Source of the DNA: JAGQOZ01 sp041399205
GTDB taxonomy: Bacteria > Planctomycetota > Planctomycetia > Pirellulales > Pirellulaceae
Assembly: GCA_041399205.1 (NCBI GenBank)
Contig: JAWKTK010000014.1
Coordinates: forward strand, 1-64,000
DNA length: 64,000 bases
Reading direction: 5' to 3'
Below are positions 1 through 8,657 of this stretch, in pieces. The notes beneath the pieces are model-generated. The model had not been told where the DNA came from and did no database searches. It saw only the letters and a list, made by a program, of their open reading frames with translations. Position 1 is the first letter of the stretch; each line of letters begins with the position of its first letter. A program made the position numbers and the translations under genes.

Positions 1-212
1 TGCTGGGATCGACGTACCGCTGAGTGACTTCTGGTCCGGTGTGGCCCAAAAGCGAACAAGCCGCATCAATGCCGCGACTCATGGTGACCTGCGTTGCCAC
101 CGAACGACGCAGTTTGTGAAACTGATTCAGTGATCGGCGATGGCTGCCACTGACGTCGGCCGTCTTGATGATTCGCCGCAGTTCCGAATGCAGTCGTTCA
201 GCCGATTGAGAT
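1..212 (-). pseudogene. Tyrosine recombinase (phage-type integrase), C-terminal fragment
   Basis: Reading the minus strand from about 212 to the window edge gives an open frame with the C-terminal catalytic motifs of the tyrosine recombinase family. There is an HKLRR box (HxLR, codons at 104-118), then LLGHTGPEVTQRY with the nucleophilic tyrosine codon at 14-16, followed by VDPS at the window edge. The box I arginine region, normally some 80-100 residues before HxLR, is absent. The homologous frame stops about 30 residues upstream, where a tRNA-like sequence begins, and no start codon or RBS is visible there. I read this as a 5'-truncated integrase left at the boundary of an integrated element. 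The true C-terminus lies outside the window. The fragment cannot make an active recombinase. Confidence 0.8.
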
Positions 213-257
213 CGGATTGCACATCCGCCATCGTGGGTTCGACTCCCACCGGCGCCT
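213..257 (+). other. 3' portion of a tRNA-Cys(GCA): probable attachment-site remnant
   Basis: The stretch contains an anticodon-arm-like hairpin (stem CGGA/TCCG, loop TTGCACA with GCA anticodon), a variable loop, a perfect T-arm (GTGGG-TTCGACT-CCCAC at 234-250), and an acceptor 3' strand CGGCGCC followed by discriminator T. The 5' half (acceptor 5' strand, D-arm) is missing; upstream bases are integrase coding sequence. Position 37 is C, where functional tRNAs almost always carry a purine. A tRNA 3' end next to an integrase is the classic signature of an att site made by integration into a tRNA gene. It is not a functional tRNA gene. Confidence 0.75.
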
Positions 258-340
258 CTTTTCTTGTTTTTGGCTAAGATCGGTTGCAGTCGTCCAAACC
301 GGTATCTCAGATCTTCCCGGCATTTTGTTCATTGGTGCAG

Positions 341-2416
341 TTAGGGGAAAGTCGATTCTGCTGGTTCGGTCGCAAGTGCCTTGGGCCAAATCGATTGCAG
401 TTGCCACATTTGCAGAGACCGGATTTTGGCAGTGCCGTCGACGACCTGGAGCGAAACCGAATTTTGACCAGGCTCGGGAAAAATGCGGTCGGTGATGACG
501 GTGTAGCCGTCGTTGCCAAATACTTCTACCGATGACGTGTCGACCAACAAATGTAGCTTGACCGAACCGTCGGCCTGCAAGGGTAAGGGACCGGAATGGA
601 TGCCGGCGAAATTCGGATGGAACGAAACGTTTCCTGATTCGCGTCGATCGACAAACATTTCTTGCTTTTGGACGTTGTAGCCAATCACGGTTCGCTGCGA
701 ATCTCCCGAATAGACCTGGACGCGAACTTCGGTGGCTGCGAGCGGTTCGAACTCTATCAACAGTTCAAACGTTTGGCTGGGCGGCAATTGGATAGGCGAG
801 TCGTCCGTCAGTTTGCGTGAATTTGCGGTGAATAGCGTCTTGTGCCGCAACGTTTGCAATTCGGTAACAGGCGTTTGCACCAGTCGCAGGCCGGCTTCAC
901 TGGGACGCAGCGACAACGACCGAGGCACCGACATCGCACTGCGCCAAGGTGACGTCGGCACCAAGCACGTTTCCCAATTGTTCATCCAGCCAAGCCAAAT
1001 TCGCCGGCCGTCTGTCGCCGGGATGTCGGACCAGGAAACCGGCGCGTAGAAATCTCGTCCATAATCCACCCAACGAACCATTCGATCATCTTGATCCGGC
1101 ACGAACCGAACTCCATCAAACGTGCCGACAAAGTATTCGCCGCCCGAACCACCCGCAATTGCCTGATCGCCCATGTCGACTTCCAGCACCCAGCGGCTTT
1201 GCGCTGGTTGGCCTTCGATGGGTAATTCGAATAGGTCGGGACATTCCCAGTTAGGTTTTTCTTGGGCACCGGCCGGACCGAATTCGCTGAGCAGATTCCA
1301 CTGCTTCAAATTGGTCGAACCATAAAACTGCAACTTCTTCTGCACGGCCAGCGAAACCACCATGATCCACTTTTGCGTTGGTTCGTGCCAAAAGACTTTG
1401 GGATCGCGGAAGTCGGCTTCATTTAAATCGATCACCGGATTCTGCGCGTACTTGGTCCAAGTGCGTCCTGCGTCGGTGCTGTACGCCAGATCCTGAGTCT
1501 GTTTGCCGTAACCGTGACCGGTATAAATGGCCACCAATGGAGCTTGACCGTCTTGGCCAAAACCGCTGGTGTTGTGATGATCCACCACACAGCAACCGGA
1601 AAAAATCATTACTCCATATTCGTCGTGCAGCGCAATGGGCAAGTGTTCCCAGTGCATCATGTCTCGGCTAACGGCATGGCCCCAGCTCATGTGTCCCCAC
1701 GTATTTCCGTGTGGATTGTGTTGGTAGAACAGATGGTATTCACCTTGAAAGAAGACAAGGCCATTGGGATCATTCATCCAATTCATGGGCGGCGTAAAGT
1801 GAAGTTGGGGCCGATAGCGTTCGCGGTAATATTCGGGCGAACGACGATAATCGGACAAACGTTGCACGCCTGGACCTGTGCGAACGGTATCGGTCAGCAA
1901 GAAATGGTCGGCGTTGATGTGACCAAAGTCGCCGGTCGCAAGGTCGAAGATGCGAATCTGGACTTCCTGTTCGGTCAATTCGCTTACATCCCAAGAAACC
2001 CAATGCAACAGTTCTTGGTTGCGGCCTGTCTGCTGCCGAATCGATTTGCCGTCCAGTAGTAATTCCACGCCCACTTGACCGGGAATTTGTCCGCCACCCA
2101 ACAGGAACGAAAGGTATTTGCGCTGAATCAAGATCGGCGGGGATGTCAGCGTTCCCTGGCTGGCATCCTTATTCAAAAACGTGTTGACCAAGCCCTGTCC
2201 GCGAAACCCCGTCACCTCTTGTTGGCCGTCCAACGCACCACTGGCTGGTTTGCTGCCGAATGCGTCGCCAGTCGCTTGCCAGTCTCCATACGTTGTTTCA
2301 AAGTCGGCCAACACGATGTCATCCGTGGCAAACGACTGTGGCGAACTGACCGCCAGCAATAGCACAACAATGACCGTCGCCGTCGTTGCATTTATTCGAA
2401 ACGAAGAATTCAACAT
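341..2416 (-). CDS. Secreted GH32 glycosidase (levanase/fructan beta-fructosidase type)
   Basis: Hydrolyses beta-fructosidic bonds in fructans or sucrose outside the cytoplasm. The 691-residue reading begins at MLNSSF, which opens a signal peptide ending near SSPQSFA; upstream in-frame Met codons would put extra residues before it. Residues of about 35-175 form a beta-rich N-terminal module resembling the extra domain of bacterial levanases. The GH32 five-bladed propeller follows with all three catalytic signatures: WMNDPNG (nucleophile Asp near residue 216), FRDP (transition-state stabiliser near 340) and WECPD (acid/base Glu near 390). A C-terminal beta-sandwich ends with the family-typical HLLVDTSSVEVF segment. 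It is the last gene after a sugar porter and a fructokinase on the same strand, forming a fructan/sucrose cluster. Levanase, inulinase or sucrase specificity cannot be separated from sequence alone. Confidence 0.93.
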   Translation of the reverse strand: MLNSSFRINATTATVIVVLLLAVSSPQSFATDDIVLADFETTYGDWQATGDAFGSKPASGALDGQQEVTGFRGQGLVNTFLNKDASQGTLTSPPILIQRKYLSFLLGGGQIPGQVGVELLLDGKSIRQQTGRNQELLHWVSWDVSELTEQEVQIRIFDLATGDFGHINADHFLLTDTVRTGPGVQRLSDYRRSPEYYRERYRPQLHFTPPMNWMNDPNGLVFFQGEYHLFYQHNPHGNTWGHMSWGHAVSRDMMHWEHLPIALHDEYGVMIFSGCCVVDHHNTSGFGQDGQAPLVAIYTGHGYGKQTQDLAYSTDAGRTWTKYAQNPVIDLNEADFRDPKVFWHEPTQKWIMVVSLAVQKKLQFYGSTNLKQWNLLSEFGPAGAQEKPNWECPDLFELPIEGQPAQSRWVLEVDMGDQAIAGGSGGEYFVGTFDGVRFVPDQDDRMVRWVDYGRDFYAPVSWSDIPATDGRRIWLGWMNNWETCLVPTSPWRSAMSVPRSLSLRPSEAGLRLVQTPVTELQTLRHKTLFTANSRKLTDDSPIQLPPSQTFELLIEFEPLAATEVRVQVYSGDSQRTVIGYNVQKQEMFVDRRESGNVSFHPNFAGIHSGPLPLQADGSVKLHLLVDTSSVEVFGNDGYTVITDRIFPEPGQNSVSLQVVDGTAKIRSLQMWQLQSIWPKALATEPAESTFP

Positions 2417-2444
2417 GACGATACCCTGATGAAATATGCCCATA

Positions 2445-3320
2445 TTACAGAGGAATTCGCGGAGTCGCGCCGGATTGGCTGCAAACATACGCGGCTACTC
2501 GGCACGCTTGTTCGACCAACGCTTGTGGCTGCATGCCGTCGAGTAGTCCAACGGCCATGGTAGCGGTAAACGCATCGCCGGCGCCGATGGTATCAACGAC
2601 GTTGGTCTTGATTCCGGCAGATCGAAATACTTTGCCATCAGACCAAAGTAGTGCACCATCTTCACCGCACGTCAAGGCAACTTGGCGAAGCTGATAACGC
2701 GTGGCCAGTGAATCGAGAACGGTTTCTGGGCTGCCTTCGAATTGGCACAACTTGGCCAAGTACGGTAGTTCTTCGTCGCTAAGCTTCAACACGTTGGTTC
2801 GCTCTAGCGAATCCAAAACCGCTTGGTCATCTACAAACGGCCAGCGCAGATTGATGTCAAAAATACGCAGCGAATCGGCGGGTGTGGATTCAACAAAACG
2901 TTGGATGACGTGACGACTCGGTGCACTTCGCTGGCCCAGCGAACCAAAGCAAACCGCAGCGGTGGACTCGGCCAAGCGGTCCCATTCGTCCGTCCAAGTC
3001 AAGTTGTCCCAAGCGCAATTATCTTCAAACCGGTAGCTGGCTTTACCATTTTCGTCCAAACTGACATGAACTTGGCCGGTGGGATAGGCGTTCTGCGCGA
3101 CGCACGACACGTCGACGCCTCGCTGGCGTAGTTCCTGTAAAGCGGTGTCACCCAATGCATCCTTGCCAACGGCGCTGGCCATGGCAGTGCTGTACCGTCC
3201 TTGGGCAACTTGCTGGCTGCTGCAGGCAAAGTTGGCCGGAGCGCCGCCAAATCGAGCTCCATCAGGCAACAAATCCCACAGTACTTCGCCCAGTCCGACA
3301 ATGACATTTGGGTCAGCCAT
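2445..3320 (-). CDS. PfkB-family carbohydrate kinase, probable fructokinase
   Basis: Phosphorylates a sugar, most likely fructose, with ATP in the cytoplasm. The protein has 291 residues, normal for the ribokinase/PfkB family. Near the N-terminus is the substrate-binding GEVLWDLLPDG followed by FGGAPANFA (PfkB signature 1). Near residue 240 is DTIGAGDAFTATMAVGL (signature 2), containing the catalytic Asp and the anion hole. The ATG overlaps the restored stop codon of the upstream sugar porter by a few bases, indicating translational coupling. The GH32 gene follows 28 bp downstream. The context (porter, kinase, fructosidase) supports fructokinase over other PfkB specificities. Confidence 0.9.
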   Translation of the reverse strand: MADPNVIVGLGEVLWDLLPDGARFGGAPANFACSSQQVAQGRYSTAMASAVGKDALGDTALQELRQRGVDVSCVAQNAYPTGQVHVSLDENGKASYRFEDNCAWDNLTWTDEWDRLAESTAAVCFGSLGQRSAPSRHVIQRFVESTPADSLRIFDINLRWPFVDDQAVLDSLERTNVLKLSDEELPYLAKLCQFEGSPETVLDSLATRYQLRQVALTCGEDGALLWSDGKVFRSAGIKTNVVDTIGAGDAFTATMAVGLLDGMQPQALVEQACRVAAYVCSQSGATPRIPL

Positions 3321-4898
3321 GTTTCACTCCTAGTTTGCGTTCTACTTCTTCCAACGGGACTCCCTTGGTTTCGGGCACCATCGTCAAGACCCAAATGAGC
3401 TGCAGAATCATCATGCCGCAGAAGAAGCCAAAGATGGTTGCCCCAGCAAAATTTTTCACCGCTAAAGGAAACGCTAAAGTGATCAACGCGGCAAAGATCC
3501 AGTGAGTAAAGGATCCCAGCGCTGCCCGGTCGCTCGAAATTGATTCGGGAAGATTTCGGAAATGTAAACCCAGATCACGGCACCCTGCCCTACTGCATGC
3601 GCCGCGATGAAAGCAAAGATGCAGAACATCACCACAAAGCCGCCGGTCTTGCCGGCCGACGCCGCCGCTTGGATGGCGCTCTCTGTCGTCTGTTGGATCT
3701 GTTCGAGCGAACCGTTTTCCGGCAATGGGAACGCTTGGCCATCGAATCCGTCTAGTGCTATTGCGGCCGCATACGCTTGTTTCGCTTTGGTAATTTCCTG
3801 TGCGAATTCAGCGGATTCGCTTGTCATCGTGGCGGAAGTTTCCAGTGTCACAGCGTTTCGCAACTCGGTAGCCGCCGCATTGACTTGGAATGGAGCGTGA
3901 TAGGTGATGAATGCCCAAGTCACACAACCTAGCGATGCAATGTAACCCAGTGATCCAATGACCAACAGTGTTTTCCGGCCCAAGCGGTCGATTAGGTACA
4001 GGCCCACAAACGTGAAGATCAAGTTAGTGAAGCCGATGCCGATGGAATTCAAGCGAGACGCACTTTCGCCCATGCCGGTCAGCGCAAAGATTCGCGGTGC
4101 GAAATACAGAATGGCGTTGATGCCGGAAAGCTGATTGAAGAAGGCGATTAGGAACGCCAGCAGGATGGGGATTCGCAAACGAGCGGTCCAGAAGTTCGAA
4201 CCGACCGAAGTACTTTGCGAATCGGCTTCGATTTCGCGAATCATCTGATCCACCGCCGGATCGGCCAAATCAGGATTAATCGTTTTGAGAATGTTGCGGC
4301 CGGCATCGAGTTGCCGACGGCCGACAAGCCAGCGAGGACTTTCCGGAAGTCCAATGCACATGGCAGCGTAAATGAGCGCGGGGACGGCTTCGATTCCCAG
4401 CATCCACCGCCAAGCGGATTCGCCCGCGTATTGCCCCAGCAGAAAGTTGGAGGCATACGCCACCAGAATGCCAAAGACAATGTTGAATTGAAACATCCCC
4501 GCCAAACGGCCTCGATATTGTGGCGGCGAAATTTCGGATATGTACAGCGGCGCCGCGACGGTGGAAATGCCAACACCCAGTCCGCCAATGAAACGCGCGA
4601 TGGCAAAGTCATACGGACCGCTGGCCAGACCCGACCAGACGGCCGAAACAAAATACAAAACGCCAATCCACAATAGCGTTTTCTTGCGGCCGAAGTGATC
4701 GGTCGGCCAAAATCCAACCAGCGAACCAACCACGGTGCCCCACAAAGCCATGCTGGTTACCAAGCCATGAGCGAATTCGCTGAGAGTCCACAATTCTTGG
4801 ATCGTTTTTTCAGCGCCGGAAATGACGACCGTGTCAAAGCCAAACAAGAAACCAGCCAGTGCCGACGTCAATGCCCACAGAAACAACCGACTATTCAT
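3313..4898 (-). pseudogene. Sugar-porter MFS transporter with one frameshift
   Basis: A proton-coupled sugar transporter of the major facilitator superfamily, sugar porter subfamily. In the first frame (4898 to about 3520) it shows the N-terminal LAGFLFGFDTVVISGAE, the loop 2-3 motif DHFGRKKTLL, PESPRWLVGRR after TM6, QLSGINAILYFAPRIF in TM7 and DRLGRKTLL in loop 8-9. The frame leaves homology at about 3517-3523 (after NQFRATGQ). The sequence then continues in another frame with GSFTHWIFAALITLAFPLAV and the terminal PETKGVPLEEVE, stopping at 3313. The whole span is 1586 bp, one short of a multiple of three, so one missing base restores 528 residues. It lies first in the fructan cluster and probably imports fructose or sucrose. 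It is either a real frameshift or a sequencing deletion. Confidence 0.88.
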
Positions 4899-5119
4899 TC
4901 AGATACGCCTCTCGTATTTACAGTTACCGCGATTCGACGGTCCATGCCAGGAACATCGACCAGCCGCACGTCACCAGGTTGGTTTCGTTCGACGTGTAGT
5001 GATTGTAACGAAGTTCGTTGCGGTGAACATGAGCAACCGACGTGAAGGTGTGATGCACCGGCGACCTATGCTTGTCGAAGAGTCTCTTGTGGCACGTTTG
5101 GTGAAAGTCGGGTTGCGCG

Positions 5120-6382
5120 ATGAGCAAAGGCGAAGTGACGTTGAAGACGCCGGCGTTGGATTCAAAAGCACCGGTTCGCGTAAGCTGGTTGCTGATGCTG
5201 AGCGTTTGGGCGATGGTCACGGGCGCCATTGTGGTTGCGAATCCCAATTTGCAATGGTCTGAAAAACGAACCGATGTGTTCGGCGCGGATTACTTGCAAG
5301 AATGGATTGGAGCTCGAATTCTATCGTCCACAGACGCAGCCAAGTTGTACGATCAGCCGACCTTTCAACGTTGGCAGCATGATACGGCGGTTACGAGGTT
5401 CGCATGGCCAGACGAACAGTACTTTCCACCCGTCTATCCTCCGCCTCACTATTTGTTTGCCAAATGCTTGGCTTGGTTGCCATATCGAGCAGCAACTTAC
5501 GTGTGGTTTGCCTTGCTATTTGTCAGCTACCCGTTGGCCATCTGGATAATTGAATCGTCACCGGTAACGCCCAGGCGTTCGCAAGCTGCCTTGTTTTGGA
5601 CTGCGGCTGTGCTGTTTCCAGCCGTGCTGCGAGGTTGGACGATGGGTCAGAAAGGTACGTTGTTCTTGTTGTTGCTGGCGATTGCCTGGCGCAGCTGGAC
5701 GGCCGACCGCAAGTTCTGGTCAGGTTTTGTCTTCGGGCTGTTGGTTGTGAAGCCTACGTTGTTTTTTCTGTTGCCCGTGGTTTTGCTGGTTCGCAAAGAG
5801 TGGCGATTCGTGGCGGGAACGGCTGCGTCTGTCACAGGGATTCTGGCGGTCACCGGATTGTTGGTGCCAGCGAACTTATGGTTTGACTATCTTCGCATCG
5901 TCGGTCAAGCCACCGCGTACCAAGCTAGTTCCGGTTATGAAATCACTTGGTCAGCAAACCTCTGGGGCTTGCTGCATGGCTTTTCCAGCGATTCACATGG
6001 GCTGCAAAAGTACGGGTTGATAGCGGGAATCTTGGCCACGATGTGGATCGCTCGGAAACCGCCAACTGGCGCAGCAACTCATCAATGTCTAATGGCTGTC
6101 GCTGTGGCCACAATATTGCTCAGTCCGCATTTGTACTTTTATGACCTAGTGGTTTTGCTGTTGCCGCTCAGGTTATTAGAGACTCGTCAATCGGCAGTTT
6201 TCCTAGCGGTAATTTGGGCTGCCATGGCGATCGGGCAGTTGGCAATGGTGGCACTTCCGCTGCTACCGATTTCACTGTCGTTGGTCTTGTTGATGGTGTT
6301 GGTGCCTGCCACAAGATGGTTTGATTCGTGTCGAACGTTGGAACGATTCGAACCGCATGCGAAGTCGGTGTCGCAGTCTTAG
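5120..6382 (+). CDS. GT87/DUF2029-like polytopic membrane glycosyltransferase
   Basis: A 420-residue integral membrane protein with about ten hydrophobic segments, the first at residues 23-42. After TM1 it has the acidic-loop pattern of GT-C enzymes (DVFGADYLQEW...AKLYD) and the YFPPVYPPPHYL segment typical of DUF2029/GT87 polyprenyl-phosphate-sugar-dependent transferases. These enzymes add mannose or similar sugars to lipid-linked glycans on the outer face of the cytoplasmic membrane. The acceptor here is unknown. The gene is divergent from the sugar cluster and convergent with the OGT-like gene, with 27 bp between stop codons. The acidic N-terminal tail before TM1 suggests a cytoplasmic extension or a slightly later start. 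Confidence 0.75.
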   Translation: MSKGEVTLKTPALDSKAPVRVSWLLMLSVWAMVTGAIVVANPNLQWSEKRTDVFGADYLQEWIGARILSSTDAAKLYDQPTFQRWQHDTAVTRFAWPDEQYFPPVYPPPHYLFAKCLAWLPYRAATYVWFALLFVSYPLAIWIIESSPVTPRRSQAALFWTAAVLFPAVLRGWTMGQKGTLFLLLLAIAWRSWTADRKFWSGFVFGLLVVKPTLFFLLPVVLLVRKEWRFVAGTAASVTGILAVTGLLVPANLWFDYLRIVGQATAYQASSGYEITWSANLWGLLHGFSSDSHGLQKYGLIAGILATMWIARKPPTGAATHQCLMAVAVATILLSPHLYFYDLVVLLLPLRLLETRQSAVFLAVIWAAMAIGQLAMVALPLLPISLSLVLLMVLVPATRWFDSCRTLERFEPHAKSVSQS

Positions 6383-6409
6383 CGATGGATCAGCCGTACG
6401 GCTGGCGAG

Positions 6410-8038
6410 TTATTTAAGGAGCGAACCGATTTGTTGGCCGAATTGCTTGGCCATTTCCGCGCAGTTGCAGACCGAACTGGCGGACAGCGCGGTTCGCATT
6501 TGGGCTCGCAGTTCAGCCAAGGCGTCCCAACGCGACGGTTGGCTCCAATGGACAGCGACGCGAACGTATTCGTCTACTGACTTCGCCACGAAGTCACTCA
6601 AATGACATTCACGCAATAGCGTTTGACTTGTTCTGGCCGCCCAGCGATCGCCGTTCTTGGTCAAAACAGGAACACCTTGCCACAACGCTTCCATGGTCGT
6701 TGTGCCGCCGTTATAGGGAAAAGCGTCCAGCGCTAAATCAATCAGGTCGTAGTACTTCAGAAATGTATCGTGGTCCGCAGGAGGCAATAAACGAATACGA
6801 TATGCATCGACCGACAGATTGGCAAATTGCTGCCGCAGGTAAGCTTGGTTGTGTGGCGATTTCATATCTCCATTGGCAATGATTAGTTCTGTATTAGGAG
6901 CCTGCTGCAGAATTTGTGACCATGCGTCCAGCACTACGGAGGTGATTTTGTATTGAGAAACCAAGCTACCAAAAGTAAAACGCTGACTCTGCAAACAAGG
7001 ACTGGCCGCGACGGGAGGAACGGGATAGTCGACTTGAAACGTCAGGTAGCTGCTTTCTAAACGAATCACGCGTTCGCTGTAAAACGCTTCTTCTTCCTGC
7101 GGAATCACGTGAGAATCTCCCAGGATGTAGTCAAAGCCAGGCAGGCCGGAAGTGGCGAACGCATTGAACCAGCCGATGGTTACGGGAGCCAGCGGTTGTT
7201 GGAACAACGACAGACGCTGCGGATAGCTGTAGCTGCTAAGATCTACCAAGACATCAATTCGTAGGTCTTCCAGTGTCTGTGCCAACTGCATGTCACTCTG
7301 ATTTCGCACAGAATGGATCTGATCGCAGGCGTTTGTACGGTAGCCGACAAATTCGGATTCCCCTTGGCCATCGTCCAGTAAGACGACTTGGAACCGAGTT
7401 CGATCCAAATGGTTCAGGAGTCCCCAAACCGGCTTCATATAGTTTCGCAAGCGAAAATGGGCCGAAAGAAATGCGATTCGAATGGGCTTGGCGTTGCCGA
7501 GTTGCTTCGAATCATGTGATTGGGGCCGATTCAAAGGCAATCGTTTGGCGAATTCGCGACGTATTTCTAGGACGTCCTGATTCGTGGCGGACGGCGCGTT
7601 GGCAATGATATGTGCGGCCGATTGCAATGATTCGATGGCGGACGAGTTCAGTGAATGCGCTTGCAGCAAATGGGCCACCGCTTCGTCTGTTTCGCCCAGC
7701 GTAAATTGTGCTTTGGCCAGTAGATGATGAGTCGTGGCGTTTGTGTTGTCCAGTTTCAATGCATTTGCCAACGCTTCTTTCGCTTGTGCGTATTCTTTGA
7801 CTTGCAGCAACGCACTTCCCATCTTCTGCCAGGTGATCGCGTCAGCCATACCGATGGCGACGATTCGGTCCAAAGATCGAAGTGCATCTATCCAACGACG
7901 CTGGGACACGCAATCGTCTGCCGTTTGTTCCAAAATGGTTTTCATTTGTTGGTGGTTCATCGAATTCATCATATCAGTTTTCAATTTGTCGACTTGTGGT
8001 CGATGGGAAGAATGAAGAATCGGAAACGACTTCGGCAA
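6410..8038 (-). CDS. TPR protein with O-GlcNAc-transferase-like (GT41) domain
   Basis: A cytoplasmic glycosyltransferase candidate of up to 542 residues. Residues of about 40-140 are TPR-like helices (ITWQKMGSALLQVKEYAQAK; ATTHHLLAKAQFTLGETDEA). The rest matches the catalytic half of SPINDLY/O-GlcNAc transferases: KPIRIAFLSAHFRLRN, DVLVDLSSYSY, PLAPVTIGWFNAFATSG, then FGSLVSQYKI, and DAFPYNGGTTTMEALWQG followed by PVLTKNGDRWAARTSQTLL, the nucleotide-sugar-binding segment. Bacterial members modify proteins (flagellin, adhesins) or act in glycan assembly; the target here is unknown. The first Met may be upstream of the true start, as MMNSMNHQQM near 7960-7972 is an equally good site. Confidence 0.85.
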   Translation of the reverse strand: MPKSFPILHSSHRPQVDKLKTDMMNSMNHQQMKTILEQTADDCVSQRRWIDALRSLDRIVAIGMADAITWQKMGSALLQVKEYAQAKEALANALKLDNTNATTHHLLAKAQFTLGETDEAVAHLLQAHSLNSSAIESLQSAAHIIANAPSATNQDVLEIRREFAKRLPLNRPQSHDSKQLGNAKPIRIAFLSAHFRLRNYMKPVWGLLNHLDRTRFQVVLLDDGQGESEFVGYRTNACDQIHSVRNQSDMQLAQTLEDLRIDVLVDLSSYSYPQRLSLFQQPLAPVTIGWFNAFATSGLPGFDYILGDSHVIPQEEEAFYSERVIRLESSYLTFQVDYPVPPVAASPCLQSQRFTFGSLVSQYKITSVVLDAWSQILQQAPNTELIIANGDMKSPHNQAYLRQQFANLSVDAYRIRLLPPADHDTFLKYYDLIDLALDAFPYNGGTTTMEALWQGVPVLTKNGDRWAARTSQTLLRECHLSDFVAKSVDEYVRVAVHWSQPSRWDALAELRAQMRTALSASSVCNCAEMAKQFGQQIGSLLK

Positions 8039-8102
8039 ACCTTGGCAGTGGTTGGCTGCGAGTTTGCCGAGGTGCGTTTCCGGTGACGATGCTGGTAGAT
8101 GG

Positions 8103-8657
8103 CTATGATGGGCGAATCACGGGCGATTCTGGGCTGTCAGCAGAAATGTCCAGCACGTCACTCCACTTGTCGTGACCTCGATCCTGACTTTCACCGTCGA
8201 TACCGTCGAACTTGATAAAGGCAGCTCGAGTGGATGACGTGTCTAGGCTCAGCACGTCACTCCATTTGTCGTGGCCTCGATCCTGACTTTCACCGTCGAT
8301 ACCGTCGAACTTGATAAAGCCGGCTCGTGTGGTTGACGTGTCAACGCTCAGCACGTCAATCCATTTGCCATGGTCCTGATCCTGACTTTCGCCGTCGATA
8401 CCGTCGAACTTGATAAAGGCAGCTCGAGTAGATGGCGTGTCTAGGCTCAGCACGTCACTCCACTTGTCGTGGCCTCGATTCTGACTTTCACCGTCGACTC
8501 CATCGAATTTGACGAAAACAGCGGCAGTCGGCTCGGGGCCGAAATCGATGCCGAGATCCATGGCGGTGGTCTTTAATTCGCGGTTTTCCAAGAATTCACC
8601 ACCCAAACGAGTAGTGCGGTTGGTTCGAATTCGAGCGTTTTTTTTGCGGAAGAACAT
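8103..8657 (-). CDS. Secreted-type protein with four Hcp-like 33-residue repeats
   Basis: The start is fixed by an AGGAG Shine-Dalgarno seven bases before ATG at 8657, giving 184 residues. A basic N-terminus (FFRKKNARIRTNRTTRLGG) leads to FLENRELKT, which resembles the 'LEnReLl' element at the start of many planctomycete extracellular proteins. From about residue 60 follow four near-identical units of 33 residues, each with a core (F)(V/I)KFDGIDGESQDRGHDKW and then (S/I)DVLS. This core resembles the first strand and loop of Hcp, the type VI secretion tube protein, where the pattern IDG-x-GES-x(n)-H-x(3)-IDVL occurs once. The remainder of the Hcp barrel is missing, so this is not a tube subunit. 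No T6SS genes are in the window. Function unknown; it could be a surface or matrix repeat protein. Confidence 0.7.
   Translation of the reverse strand: MFFRKKNARIRTNRTTRLGGEFLENRELKTTAMDLGIDFGPEPTAAVFVKFDGVDGESQNRGHDKWSDVLSLDTPSTRAAFIKFDGIDGESQDQDHGKWIDVLSVDTSTTRAGFIKFDGIDGESQDRGHDKWSDVLSLDTSSTRAAFIKFDGIDGESQDRGHDKWSDVLDISADSPESPVIRPS
8146..8535. repeat. Four tandem 99-bp coding repeats in the Hcp-like gene
   Basis: The DNA underlying the four protein repeats has a 99-bp period. Blocks starting with the 'cacgtcactcca' type segment recur near 8155, 8254, 8353 and 8452, with only scattered substitutions. The two copies closest to the 3' end of the gene are the most similar, so the array has been duplicated recently or homogenised. 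Repeat number is likely to vary between strains. Confidence 0.85.

Noticed and set aside
213..257. Functional tRNA-Cys
   Set aside because: The 5' acceptor strand and D-arm are missing, and position 37 is a pyrimidine; called an att remnant.
4241..4729. Minus-strand frame of 162 residues inside the sugar porter
   Set aside because: It lies in a different frame within a gene whose main frame has clear MFS motifs.
8103..8657. Type VI secretion Hcp tube subunit
   Set aside because: Only a short Hcp-like segment is repeated; the rest of the barrel is missing and no T6SS genes are present.
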